Of a stretch of DNA of 64,000 nucleotides, positions 35,555 to 43,837 are shown piece by piece. Position numbers and translations under genes: made by a program. The DNA comes from Niveispirillum sp048066115 (GTDB lineage Bacteria > Pseudomonadota > Alphaproteobacteria > Azospirillales > Azospirillaceae). Position 1 is the stretch's first letter. Every line of letters starts with the position of its first letter. Below the pieces are notes generated by a model. That model saw only the letters and a list, made by a program, of their open reading frames with translations. It searched no databases and had not been told where the DNA came from. The stretch lies in NCBI RefSeq assembly GCF_048066115.1, contig NZ_JBLTYX010000003.1:1-64000 (forward strand). The letters are read 5' to 3'.

Positions 35555-36247
35555 ATGCCCGACGTTTCGATCCAGACCGATGATGGCAGCTTCAGCGCCT
35601 ATCTCGCCACCCCGGCCAATGGCGCGGGTCCCGCCATCGTCGTCATTCAGGAGATTTTTGGCGTCAACGCCAATGTCCGCGCCATCGCCGATGCCTATGC
35701 CGCCACCGGCTATTTCGCCATCGCGCCCGACCTGTTCTGGCGCCAGGAACCCGGCATCCAGATCACCGACAAGACCGATGCCGAATGGCAGAAGGCCTTC
35801 CAGCTGTATCAGGGCTTCAGCGAGGTGAAGGGGGTCGAGGATCTGGCCGCCACCCTGGCCTTCATCCGCAAATATCCCGGCGTCACCGGCAAGGTCGGCT
35901 GTGTCGGTTTCTGCCTGGGCGGCAAGCTGGCCTATCTGATGGCCACCCGCACCGATGTCGATGCCTCCGTCAGCTATTACGGCGTCGGCATCGACAAGGA
36001 TATCGGCGAGGTATCGGCCATCACCAAGCCGCTGCTGCTGCATATCGCCGGCAAGGACGGGTTCGTGCCGCCCGAGGCGCAGACCGCCATCAAGGAGGCC
36101 GTGGCCGGCAACTTCCTGGTCGAAGTGCATGTCTATCCGGAACGCGACCATGCCTTCACCCGCATCGGTGGCAAGCATTATGACGATGCGGATGCCAAGC
36201 TGGCCCATGGCCGCTCGGCCGCGTTCTTCAAGAAGCACCTGGGCTGA
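35555..36247 (+). CDS. Dienelactone hydrolase family protein
   Basis: A 230-residue alpha/beta hydrolase with the dienelactone-hydrolase nucleophile VGFCLGGKLAYL (Cys near 118), an oxyanion segment QEIFGVNANVRAI and the catalytic His in RDHAFTR near the end. The family hydrolyses dienelactones and other esters; no aromatic-degradation genes surround it, so the real substrate is unknown. AAGGATATCACC precedes the ATG. A terminator follows. Confidence 0.92.
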   Translation: MPDVSIQTDDGSFSAYLATPANGAGPAIVVIQEIFGVNANVRAIADAYAATGYFAIAPDLFWRQEPGIQITDKTDAEWQKAFQLYQGFSEVKGVEDLAATLAFIRKYPGVTGKVGCVGFCLGGKLAYLMATRTDVDASVSYYGVGIDKDIGEVSAITKPLLLHIAGKDGFVPPEAQTAIKEAVAGNFLVEVHVYPERDHAFTRIGGKHYDDADAKLAHGRSAAFFKKHLG

Positions 36248-36254
36248 GGCCCCT

Positions 36255-36292
36255 GCCGGGATGCGGATCAACGTATCCCGGCTTCTTTTATT
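36255..36292 (+). terminator. Rho-independent terminator after the hydrolase
   Basis: Stem GCCGGGAT (36255-36262) with ATCCCGGC (36275-36282), loop of 12 bases, then TTCTTTTATT. It starts eight bases after the hydrolase stop. Confidence 0.8.
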
Positions 36293-36354
36293 GTCGTGCG
36301 ATTCACGCTTGAAACGATTCTGTTCAACCGATCCCACTTTGTCAGGATCACACC

Positions 36355-37329
36355 ATGACCCATGCCATCACCGTCGAACAGACCGGCGGACCCGAAGTGT
36401 TGCGCTGGACCAGCGTTGATGTGGGCAAACCGGGACCGGGACAGGCCCTGATCCGGCACACGGCCATCGGCTTGAACTTCATCGATGTCTATTTCCGCAC
36501 CGGCCTCTACCCCGCTCCGCTGCCTTTCACGCCGGGCATGGAAGGGGCGGGCATCGTCGAAGCGGTGGGTGAGGGGGTGACAGACCTGACACCCGGTGAC
36601 CGTGTCGGCTATGGCCAGTCACCTCTGGGCGCTTATGCCGAACACCGCCTGGTGCCGGCCGAAAAGCTGATCAAGCTACCCGATTGGATCACCGACGAGG
36701 TGGCGGCCGCCATGTTGCTGCAGGGGCTGACGGCGCAGTATCTGCTGCGTCAGACGTTCCACGTGAAGCACGGTGATACGATCCTGATCCATGCCGCCGC
36801 TGGCGGCGTGGGGCTTTTGGCCAGTCAATGGGCCAACGCCCTGGGCGCCACGGTGATCGGCACTGTCGGATCGGCGGAAAAGGCCGCCCTGGCCGCCGCC
36901 AACGGCTGCCACCATGTCATCCTCTATCGGGACGAGGATGTGGTGGCGAAGGTGAGGGAGATCACCAACGGCCAGGGCGTCGATGTCGTCTATGACGGGG
37001 TCGGCAAGGACACGTTCGAACGGTCGCTGGACAGTCTGCGCCGGCGCGGCCTGATGGTCAGCTATGGCAACGCGTCGGGTGCCGTGCCGCCCTTCGATGT
37101 GGGTTTGCTGAACAAGAAAGGCGGCCTGTTCATCACCCGCCCCTCGATACAGCACTATGCCGGCACGCGGGCGGAGCTGCTTTCCATGGCCGATGACCTG
37201 TTCGCGGTGGTCAAAGGGGGCCAAGTCAAGGTGAACATCCATCAGCGCTTCGCCCTGCGTGACGCCGCCGATGCCCACCGTGCCCTGGAATCCCGTGTCA
37301 CCACGGGCGCCACTGTGCTGGTGCCTTAA
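36355..37329 (+). CDS. qor: NADPH:quinone oxidoreductase (Qor family)
   Basis: A 324-residue zinc-free medium-chain dehydrogenase that reduces quinones with NADPH. The family features are the N-terminus GPEVLRWTSVDVGKPGPGQ, the TGLYP...FTPGMEGAG region, and the nucleotide-binding motif HAAAGGVGLLASQWA near 145. No zinc-ligand cluster is present. Its TAA stop overlaps the stop of the DUF885 gene on the other strand by four bases (TTAA). Confidence 0.93.
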   Translation: MTHAITVEQTGGPEVLRWTSVDVGKPGPGQALIRHTAIGLNFIDVYFRTGLYPAPLPFTPGMEGAGIVEAVGEGVTDLTPGDRVGYGQSPLGAYAEHRLVPAEKLIKLPDWITDEVAAAMLLQGLTAQYLLRQTFHVKHGDTILIHAAAGGVGLLASQWANALGATVIGTVGSAEKAALAAANGCHHVILYRDEDVVAKVREITNGQGVDVVYDGVGKDTFERSLDSLRRRGLMVSYGNASGAVPPFDVGLLNKKGGLFITRPSIQHYAGTRAELLSMADDLFAVVKGGQVKVNIHQRFALRDAADAHRALESRVTTGATVLVP

Positions 37330-39161
37330 GCCTTAACCCAGCCTTCCACGACCTGTTCCAGCACCGACAGCGGTACCGATCCGTTGCCCAGGATCATGTC
37401 GTGGAAGCGCTTGATGTCGAACTTCGTGCCCAGCTTTTTCCGCGCCGCTTCCCGCAGTTCCAGAATCTTCTGCATGCCGATATAATAGGCACAGGCTTGG
37501 CCGGGATAGACGATGTAGCGGTCGACCTCGCGTTCCGCCACCTCACGCGTGAAGGCGGAATTGGCCACGAAATAATCGATGGCCTGCGTCCTCGTCCATT
37601 TCTTGGCATGGATGCCGGTATCCATGACCAGACGCAGCGCCCGCCACAGGGCGAAGGTCAGGCGGCCGAAATCGGAATAGGGGTCGGCATAGAAGCCCAG
37701 TTCCTTGGGCAACCGCTCCGAATAAAGCCCCCAGCCTTCCACATAGGCGGTGTGGAAATCATGGCGGCGGAAGTCAGGCAGGCCCGTCGCTTCCTGCGCC
37801 AGGGCGATCTGCATATGGTGGCCGGGAATGCCTTCATGAAAGGCCAGGACCTCCATCTGCCAGATCGGCATCTCCTTCATGTTGGACAGGTTGACATAAT
37901 AGATGCCGGGACGGGAGCCATCGGCGGCCGGCTGGCTGTAGCGGGCGATGGTCTCGCTGGCCTCGCGATAGCGTTCAAACCGCTGCACCACCAGGGGGGC
38001 CTTGGGCTTCAAGTTGAACTGCCCGTCCAGCACCTGTTTCACCCGGTCCAGAACCAGGTTGGCGCCCTTCAGATAGGCATCGTGCCCGGCATCATCATCG
38101 GCGAAATAGAAGCGTTTGTCGGTGCGCAGGAACTGGTTGAAGGCGGGCAGGTCGCCCTTGAACCCGACCTTGTCCTTGATCCCCTCCATCTCCGCATGGA
38201 TGCGCTTCACCTCCGCCAAGCCCAGATCATGGACGGCATCCGGCTTCAGGGGCAGGGTGGTGTGGCGGGACAGGCAATATTGGTAATAGGCGGCACCATC
38301 GGGCAGTTTCCAGACACCGTCGCGATCATCCGCCTTGGCCAACAGCCCTTCCATCGTCGCCTGCAGCCGTGTCCACGCCGGGGCGAAGTGGGTGGTGAGC
38401 AGGGTGCCGGCCTCCGCCACCAACGCCGCCTTGTCCGCAGTGGGCAGGTCCAGCATCTCCACCTTGCGGCGGAAACCGGCCAGCAGGGCCGTCTCCTCAG
38501 CCACACTGGCCACGAAGGGCCGGCCGGTCAGGACGTTGCGCACGGCCACCAGGGCCTTTTCCACGGAAAAGCGCGGGGGGATGACGCCTTTCGCGGCATG
38601 GGCCTCCAATGCCTGGATCAGCTGGCCCACAGGCTGGTCGATACCCTTGACCCGCGCCAGCCAGGCCTGCGCCCCCACCTTGTCCCGGATCGGGTGATAT
38701 GTCGTCAGTGTATCGATGATGTCGCCGTGCCGGCCGTTGAAATGGTCGGCGGGATAGGTGTTGGCACGCCAGCGGGCTGCAGCCAGCTTTTCCTCCGCCT
38801 GATATTCCCAGAGCTTCTTGTTCAGCTTGCCGTCGGCCGATAGCTTGTCATCGGGGAAGTCACGGCGCAGGCGGGCCAGATCGGCCGTCAGTTCCTTGTC
38901 ACTGGCGGCCAGGGCCGCGTCCGACAGGTCGTCCCACGATCCCTGATCCCCGGGCAGGCCCAGGGCCGTGCGCAGCTCCGGCGACTTCGCCGCCTGCCGG
39001 GCGAAGGCATCGGCGAAGAAGGCATTCAGGCCGGGATCGGCATCCGCCGCACGGGCCGGACCGGCCAGCAGGCCACCGGCAATGCTCCAGGCCGTGAAAC
39101 CGCAGCAGGAACAGAGAAAGCCGCGCCGGCCGATATTCGGATTGTTGCTTGAACGCACCAT
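37326..39161 (-). CDS. Tat-exported DUF885 protein (peptidase-like)
   Basis: A 611-residue protein of the DUF885 family, zincin-like peptidases related to M3/M32 proteins. The N-terminus has a twin-arginine signal, GRRGFLCSC followed by a hydrophobic segment ending AGPARA. The HEXXH-like site is HEGIPGHHMQIAL near residue 440, with EGWGLYSERLPKELGFY shortly after. The ATG at 39161 is preceded by GGGGGATGTG; open frame further up is not protein-like. A second member lies at 52305 with the same layout, so this strain keeps at least two. Confidence 0.85.
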   Translation of the reverse strand: MVRSSNNPNIGRRGFLCSCCGFTAWSIAGGLLAGPARAADADPGLNAFFADAFARQAAKSPELRTALGLPGDQGSWDDLSDAALAASDKELTADLARLRRDFPDDKLSADGKLNKKLWEYQAEEKLAAARWRANTYPADHFNGRHGDIIDTLTTYHPIRDKVGAQAWLARVKGIDQPVGQLIQALEAHAAKGVIPPRFSVEKALVAVRNVLTGRPFVASVAEETALLAGFRRKVEMLDLPTADKAALVAEAGTLLTTHFAPAWTRLQATMEGLLAKADDRDGVWKLPDGAAYYQYCLSRHTTLPLKPDAVHDLGLAEVKRIHAEMEGIKDKVGFKGDLPAFNQFLRTDKRFYFADDDAGHDAYLKGANLVLDRVKQVLDGQFNLKPKAPLVVQRFERYREASETIARYSQPAADGSRPGIYYVNLSNMKEMPIWQMEVLAFHEGIPGHHMQIALAQEATGLPDFRRHDFHTAYVEGWGLYSERLPKELGFYADPYSDFGRLTFALWRALRLVMDTGIHAKKWTRTQAIDYFVANSAFTREVAEREVDRYIVYPGQACAYYIGMQKILELREAARKKLGTKFDIKRFHDMILGNGSVPLSVLEQVVEGWVKA

Positions 39162-39245
39162 CACATCCCCCAAATCGATGTTTTGGGGTGGGAGGATGAC
39201 AGCAAGCGGGGACGGCGGGCAAGGGCTTGCCACCCCTTTGGTGTT

Positions 39246-39345
39246 CCTCAAACGCCGGCGCCGCATCCGCGGCTTGGCTCCACGGCGCACGCGCGCCGCA
39301 GCGGCAGTCGCCGCCGGAGCGGCTCCCGGTATCCCGGAAGCCGCT
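39246..39345 (-). repeat. Dispersed multi-hairpin intergenic element, copy R4
   Basis: On the minus strand: stem AGCGGCTTCCGG/CCGGGAGCCGCT with one mismatch, stem GGCGGCGACTGCCGC, stem CGGCGCGCGTGCGCCG, linker GAGCCAAGC, stem GCCGCGGATGCGGC, CGCCGGCG and the end TTTGAGG. It lies between the DUF885 start and the gshB stop and ends seven bases from that stop. Confidence 0.85.
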
Positions 39346-39352
39346 CTAATCC

Positions 39353-40303
39353 TCAGCGCGTGGCCGCGAAGCGCGCTTCCATCGCGTCCCACAGCACGGC
39401 TTCCAGGGCGGACCCGTCCAGCTGGTTGATCTGCTGGATGCCCGTGGGGCTGGTGACATTGATCTCCGTCAGGTAATCGCCGATGACGTCGATACCCACG
39501 AAGATCATGCCTTGTTGGCGCAGGGTGGGGCCGATCGCTTCGCAAATCTCCTGCTCGCGCTTGGTCAGCACGGTCTTGCCGGCGCTGCCGCCCGCATGGA
39601 AATTGGCCCGCGCCTCGCCGTCCATCGGGATGCGGGAAACGGCACCGGCCGGCTTGCCATCGATCAGGATGATACGCTTATCGCCCTTGCGGATCTCCGG
39701 CAGGTATTTCTGCACGATGATCGGCTCCCGATAGAGCTGGGTGAAGGTTTCGAGCAGCGCGCCCAGGTTCTCATCATCCGGTTTCACGTGAAACACACCG
39801 GAGCCACCGTTGCCGAACAAGGGCTTAACGATAATGTCCTTCCATTCGGCACGCGCGACCAGCACTTCCTCGTGCGATGATGTGATCACCGTGGGCGGCA
39901 TCAGCTCGGGGAAATGCGTGACGAACAGCTTTTCCGGCGCGTTGCGCACGGCGGCCGGGTCGTTCACCACCAGCGTCTTGGGATGGATATGTTCCAGCAG
40001 ATGGGTGGCGGTGATATAGGCCATGTCGAAGGGCGGGTCCTGACGCATCAGCACCATGTCGAAAGTCGACAGATCGACGATTTCGGCCGCACCCATGCTG
40101 TGATGGTTGCCGCGCTCGCGCCGCACCTGCATGGGACGGACCTTGGCGAACAGCTTGTTTCCACGCAGCGCCAGGTCGCGGGGATGGTAATGCCACAGGG
40201 CATGGCCGCGGCGCTGCGCCTCCAGCGCCATCATGAAGGTGCTGTCGGTATCGATATTGATGGACTCGATCGGGTCCATCTGGATGGCGACCTTGAGGGT
40301 CAT
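39353..40303 (-). CDS. gshB: Glutathione synthetase
   Basis: A 316-residue ATP-grasp ligase that joins gamma-Glu-Cys and glycine. The N-terminus TLKVAIQMDPIESINIDTDSTF matches proteobacterial GshB; later come RQDPPFDMAYITATHLLE, KPLFGNGGSGVFHV and the metal site INVTSPTGIQ. The start at 40303 is preceded by GGAG ten bases upstream. A parS-like palindrome (39780) sits inside the gene. It lies downstream of the SirB1-like gene on the same strand with 93 bases between. Confidence 0.96.
   Translation of the reverse strand: MTLKVAIQMDPIESINIDTDSTFMMALEAQRRGHALWHYHPRDLALRGNKLFAKVRPMQVRRERGNHHSMGAAEIVDLSTFDMVLMRQDPPFDMAYITATHLLEHIHPKTLVVNDPAAVRNAPEKLFVTHFPELMPPTVITSSHEEVLVARAEWKDIIVKPLFGNGGSGVFHVKPDDENLGALLETFTQLYREPIIVQKYLPEIRKGDKRIILIDGKPAGAVSRIPMDGEARANFHAGGSAGKTVLTKREQEICEAIGPTLRQQGMIFVGIDVIGDYLTEINVTSPTGIQQINQLDGSALEAVLWDAMEARFAATR
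39780..39795. promoter_or_regulatory. parS: parS-like site 3 inside gshB (one mismatch)
   Basis: GGTTTCACGTGAAACA keeps the complete inner 14-base palindrome and differs from the consensus only at the first base. It is in the coding sequence of gshB. Confidence 0.75.
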
Positions 40304-40396
40304 GTCGGCATGTCTCCGGCAGGCGGAAAGGAAGATGGGCGCAGGAAAGCACAAGCGGCAGCACCGCGCCATGCGTGCCATCACAGGGGTGAAGGG

Positions 40397-41236
40397 TTAA
40401 TTCAGCCGTCCGCGCAGCTGGCGCAGCAGATTGCGCGTATGGTCCAGCAGCTGGGCGGACGCCCCACGTTCCTGCCCGATGCGCAGGAAAGTCTCGAACG
40501 CCTGGATGCCGGCCGTCAGCTTGCCTAGATGCGCATTCAGCAGACCGGATTCCCGCCACAGGCCGATATGGTCGGGTGCGAACAGCAGCATATCCTCGAT
40601 CACCGCCAGCGCCTTCTCCGGCTGGTCGGCCGACAGGTGGCGGAGCTTGAGATTGTTCTGCAGGCGCAACAGCACCTCGCGGTTCGACACCGGCGCGTAA
40701 TGGTCGGGCGTCAGCTCCGCCTCCAGCCCGGCGGTCTGCTTCAGCATCTCGCGCAATTCGCGCGGACCCAAGGCGGCGACGCCGGCGAACGGGTCCAAGA
40801 TCTGGCGCCCGCCGGCATGGTCCAAGCGCAGCAGGAAATGGCCGGGGAAATTCAGGCCCATCACGGTCCAGCCCTGGGCCCGGGCCGCCGCCATCACCAG
40901 GATACCCAGCGCCACGGGCAGGCCGCGCCGCCGGTCGATCACCCGCAGCAGGTTGGCGTTCTGCAAATCCTCATAGGTCTCGTTGTCACCCTGATATCCG
41001 TGCTTCTCCAGAAGCCGGCCAAGGGCGGCCACGCGATCCTCCAGCCCGTCCGGCTTGCCGGCGGTCAGCTGGCCCAGATCGGCGGCCATGACGGCCAGGT
41101 GGGCGCGATAGGGGGCCAGATCGGTGGAATGGTCCAGCACAGCCAGTGCCAGGGCGGCTTCGCCCAGGTCGATATCATCGTCCGCCGTCTGTCCGATGCG
41201 GCGCAGATAATCCAGGGCCTGTAGGCGCGGCGTCAC
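40397..41236 (-). CDS. SirB1/transglutaminase-like protein with TPR-like C-terminus
   Basis: A 279-residue protein of the SirB1 family. The N-terminal half contains the transglutaminase-like core LRVIDRRRGLPVALGILVMA and FPGHFLLRLD, but the usual catalytic Cys is not evident where it would be expected. The C-terminal part (about 190-270) has helical repeat character (LSADQPEKALAVIEDMLLFAP), resembling tetratricopeptide repeats. Such proteins are widespread next to metabolic genes and their role is unclear. Confidence 0.82.
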   Translation of the reverse strand: MTPRLQALDYLRRIGQTADDDIDLGEAALALAVLDHSTDLAPYRAHLAVMAADLGQLTAGKPDGLEDRVAALGRLLEKHGYQGDNETYEDLQNANLLRVIDRRRGLPVALGILVMAAARAQGWTVMGLNFPGHFLLRLDHAGGRQILDPFAGVAALGPRELREMLKQTAGLEAELTPDHYAPVSNREVLLRLQNNLKLRHLSADQPEKALAVIEDMLLFAPDHIGLWRESGLLNAHLGKLTAGIQAFETFLRIGQERGASAQLLDHTRNLLRQLRGRLN

Positions 41237-41404
41237 GGGCGGGATGCTCGTTCTCTAGATGGTCCGCGCTTCCCATAGCGCAGCCGGGGCGCAGGTGTCG
41301 AGCCCCAAGGCGCGACCCGCCCCGCCGTCTGGTCTGCCCGGCGCATTGCCATATTGCCTTGGTAACGCCATTCGCTCTAGATAAACGCTCAACCCGATAT
41401 AGGG

Positions 41405-41419
41405 TTAAGATCAGGTTAA
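41405..41419. promoter_or_regulatory. CtrA-type box TTAA-N7-TTAA upstream of the TetR gene
   Basis: TTAAGATCAGGTTAA has the exact seven-base spacing of the full CtrA consensus, in the 213-base gap between divergent genes and 31 bases before the TetR ATG. An overlapping inverted repeat AACCC-GATATA-GGGTT (about 41391-41406) could instead be the TetR operator. Confidence 0.4.
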
Positions 41420-41449
41420 TCAGTAACCTCGGTTTCCGGAACGAGAACC

Positions 41450-42112
41450 ATGCCGATCCCCCCTGTGGTCGCAACGGATGTTGAAAGCGAATTTCCTGCT
41501 TCGCGCGTGCGGCAAACGCCAAAAAGTATCGCCACGCATCAGCGGATCATCGAGGCCGCGATCCGCTGCTTCCTGGAAATCGGCTATCACCGCACCACCA
41601 CGTCGGAGATCGCCAAGCAGGCGCGGGTGACCCGCGGGGCCGTGCAATATTACTTCCCCACCACGCCGGAGGTGCTGCGCGCCACGGTGGACCACATCAC
41701 CCAGCGCTTCACCGCCGAATATCTGGCCGCCACGGCCAATGTCGCGCATGAGGGCGGGGAGGGGCTGGACCAGGGGATCGAGGCGCTGTGGCATGCCGCG
41801 CACAGCCCGTTCTGGACCGCCTGGAAGGAACTGGAGGCCGCCGCCCGTACCGACACGGAGCTGGCATCCATCATGGGGCCCGCCAAGGCCACCTTCGCCG
41901 CGCGTTGGGAACAGACGGCGAAGGATGTCTATGGCTCCTTCCTGGAAGCCGACCCGGTCAAGTTCGAAATGGGACGGCATCTGGCCTGGCAGTTCCTGCA
42001 GGCGCTGGCCGGCAGCAGCTTCGCCCCCCTGGAAGAAGACGCCGTGGTCAAGGCCCGCCTGCTGACGGAGTTCAAGCGGCTGATCCGGCAATATTGGGGG
42101 ATGGTGGGCTGA
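41450..42112 (+). CDS. TetR/AcrR-family transcriptional regulator
   Basis: A 220-residue repressor-type protein. The helix-turn-helix segment is TTSEIAKQARVTRGAVQYYF near residue 45-65, preceded by the N-terminal helix RIIEAAIRCFLEIGYHRT. The ligand-binding domain is unlike any I can name. Its stop lies eight bases from the stop of the guanidinium exporter gene on the opposite strand. Regulation by its own product at the inverted repeat upstream is likely. Confidence 0.9.
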   Translation: MPIPPVVATDVESEFPASRVRQTPKSIATHQRIIEAAIRCFLEIGYHRTTTSEIAKQARVTRGAVQYYFPTTPEVLRATVDHITQRFTAEYLAATANVAHEGGEGLDQGIEALWHAAHSPFWTAWKELEAAARTDTELASIMGPAKATFAARWEQTAKDVYGSFLEADPVKFEMGRHLAWQFLQALAGSSFAPLEEDAVVKARLLTEFKRLIRQYWGMVG

Positions 42113-42119
42113 AAACCCT

Positions 42120-42437
42120 TCACCCTTCCAGCAGCTTCAGCCCCGCAACACCCGCCAGGATCAGCAGTACGCAGGCCAAGCGACCGGGGCTGAAGCCTTC
42201 ACCGGCCAGGAACATGCCGAACAGCACCGCACCGACGCTGCCGATGCCGGTCCAGATGGCATAGGCCGTACCCAGCGACAGGGTGCGCATGGCCAACGCC
42301 AGCAGCCACAGGCTGGTCCCCAGACAGGCCAGCATGATCAGGGAAGGAACCGGGCGGGACAGGCCGTGACTGGCCTTCAAACCCACGGCAAAGCCGATTT
42401 CGAACAGGCCGGCGGCCAACAGATAAACCCAGGCCAT
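42120..42437 (-). CDS. gdx: Guanidinium exporter, small multidrug resistance family
   Basis: A 105-residue SMR-family transporter of the SugE/Gdx branch with four membrane helices. It begins MAWVYLLAAGLFEIGFAVGLK, with the essential Glu13 in helix 1, and continues with the Gdx-like pattern (AYAIWTGIGSVGAVLFGM). The family exports guanidinium in exchange for protons. The ATG at 42437 follows GGAGG by eight bases; longer frames upstream are the riboswitch region. The two ACGR-loop hairpins just upstream make the guanidine assignment strong. Confidence 0.92.
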   Translation of the reverse strand: MAWVYLLAAGLFEIGFAVGLKASHGLSRPVPSLIMLACLGTSLWLLALAMRTLSLGTAYAIWTGIGSVGAVLFGMFLAGEGFSPGRLACVLLILAGVAGLKLLEG

Positions 42438-42446
42438 GGAGCATCC

Positions 42447-42505
42447 TCCATCGCGCAGGGCCGTCCCCGCCACCATACGGCACCATCGGGGTCGTCCCCG
42501 GTGGC
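42447..42505 (-). promoter_or_regulatory. Guanidine-II (mini-ykkC) riboswitch
   Basis: On the minus strand there are two hairpins of the class consensus: CGGGG-ACGA-CCCCG (42500-42487) and GCGGGG-ACGG-CCCTGC (42470-42455), each closing an ACGR tetraloop, separated by 16 bases. They precede the GGAGG site of the guanidinium exporter. Two ACGR hairpins shortly before a ribosome-binding site upstream of an SMR exporter are the published features of this riboswitch, which turns translation on when guanidinium binds. Confidence 0.85.
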
Positions 42506-42795
42506 CGGCATCAGGCAATGATACCGATATCGCGCATCATATTGTGGCTGGCCTGCCCCCCTTCAACCCGCCATTGTGACATAGTCCACATGCGGCATCC
42601 CGCCCAAACGGCATAATGGACCTAGGAAAACTGTTTGCGCAGAAAGACTTACCCTTGCGCAGCCGGCCGGGCTGGGGCAATCTCAAAGGGTCAAACAAAG
42701 GTGGCCATGGGCCCAGACCTTCGGCCCGGCTACCGTTGAGCGGTCGAAGAAGGTCGGGTCCGGAAGGCTTCACGTCCCAGGGGGGATTAACAGGC
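42506..42795. other. Spacer and 5' leader before ihfB
   Basis: About 290 bases between the riboswitch and ihfB. I see a possible promoter segment TTGTGACATAG near 42575 and a GC-rich, hairpin-prone leader nearer the gene, but no gene. In many relatives rpsA lies directly upstream of ihfB; it is missing here. Confidence 0.4.
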
Positions 42796-43080
42796 ATGAC
42801 CAAGTCGGAACTGATCCAGCGACTGGCCGAACGCAATCCGCATCTGTATCAGCGCGATGTGGAAAAGATCGTCACCACGATCTTCGATGAGATCACGGAA
42901 GCGCTGGCCAAGGGTGACCGGGTCGAACTGCGCGGCTTTGGCGCCTTCTCCGTGAAGCGACGCGACGCCCGCACCGGCCGCAACCCGCGCACCGGTGAGA
43001 GCGTGGATGTCGATGAGAAGGTGATCCCCTTCTTCAAGACCGGCAAGCAGCTGCGCGAGCGTCTGAACACGGACGAATGA
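42796..43080 (+). CDS. ihfB: Integration host factor subunit beta
   Basis: A 94-residue DNA-bending HU/IHF-family protein. It begins TKSELIQRLAERNPHLYQRDVEKIV, typical for IhfB, and contains the DNA-arm signature RGFGAFSVKRRDARTGRNPRTG with the intercalating Pro near residue 64. ATG 42796 follows GGGGGATTAACAGGC. A bidirectional terminator lies 30 bases downstream. Confidence 0.95.
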   Translation: MTKSELIQRLAERNPHLYQRDVEKIVTTIFDEITEALAKGDRVELRGFGAFSVKRRDARTGRNPRTGESVDVDEKVIPFFKTGKQLRERLNTDE

Positions 43081-43109
43081 GCGCTGTAACTCCCTGAGAT
43101 AATATGAAA

Positions 43110-43141
43110 AAACCCCGCCAACCAGCTGGTTGGCGGGGTTT
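43110..43141. terminator. Bidirectional terminator between ihfB and the nitroreductase gene
   Basis: A perfect 32-base palindrome, AAACCCCGCCAACCAG joined to CTGGTTGGCGGGGTTT. It is flanked by A residues on its left, which give the minus strand a T6 tail, and by TTT on its right. It serves the two convergent genes. Confidence 0.9.
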
Positions 43142-43163
43142 GATCTGCTTATGAGGTCGAACC

Positions 43164-43751
43164 TCAAAGCACCTGACACACATCCTCGAAATCGAAACGC
43201 GGACTGCGCGCGAACAGGCTGCTGGGATCGCCATAGCCCAGGTTGCAGATGAAATTCACCTTGAACCGGCCGTCGGGGAAGAATTCCGCGTTCAGCTTGC
43301 CCTGGTCGAAGCCCGACATCGGGCCGCAATCCAGGCCCAGGGCCCGTGCCGCGATCAGGAAATAACCGCCCTGCAGGCTGCTGTTGCGGAACGCCGTCTC
43401 GAACGCCACGTCGGGATTGGCGAACCAGGGACGGGCATCGACATGCGGGAACAGACGCGGCAGATGCTCCGCGAACTTGGTGTCATAGGCCAGGATGGCC
43501 GTAACCGGGGCGGCCAGCGTCTTGGCCAGGTTGCCCGACGACAAAGCCGGACGCAGCCGTTCCTTGGCCTCCGGCGTCGTCAGAAAGACGATGCGCAGGG
43601 GAGAGCAATTAGCACTGGTGGGACCCCAGCGGACCAGATCATGTATCTGGCGCAGGGTCTCCGCCGTCACGGGCTTGTCGATGAAGCCGTTATAGGTGCG
43701 GGCCGTGCGGAAAAGCTGGTCCAGGGCGCCGTCGGAAAGCGTATCCGTCAT
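43164..43751 (-). CDS. Malonic-semialdehyde reductase/nitroreductase family (RutE-like)
   Basis: A 195-residue FMN-dependent oxidoreductase of the nitroreductase superfamily, RutE/HadB branch. It shows FRTARTYNGFIDKPV at the N-terminus, the flavin-contact WGPTSANCSPLRIVFL, and the FNSSLQGGYF-like central segment with ALGLDCGPMSGFD. RutE-type enzymes reduce malonic semialdehyde in pyrimidine breakdown, but no rut genes are present, so only the family is certain. Start at 43751 (MTDTLSD); the frame extends to 43817 without family residues. Confidence 0.87.
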   Translation of the reverse strand: MTDTLSDGALDQLFRTARTYNGFIDKPVTAETLRQIHDLVRWGPTSANCSPLRIVFLTTPEAKERLRPALSSGNLAKTLAAPVTAILAYDTKFAEHLPRLFPHVDARPWFANPDVAFETAFRNSSLQGGYFLIAARALGLDCGPMSGFDQGKLNAEFFPDGRFKVNFICNLGYGDPSSLFARSPRFDFEDVCQVL

Positions 43752-43837
43752 CTTTGCATCCTTGGTTAAGACAAGGGTCGTGCCCGTTGTATGGGTCAAC
43801 AAGGGGCACGACGGCAAGGGGCAAAGATAGGGCGAAC

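Noticed and set aside
36756..36769. parS-like sequence GTTCCACGTGAAGC inside qor
   Set aside because: Two mismatches, and not a palindrome at the ends; too weak compared with the four listed sites.
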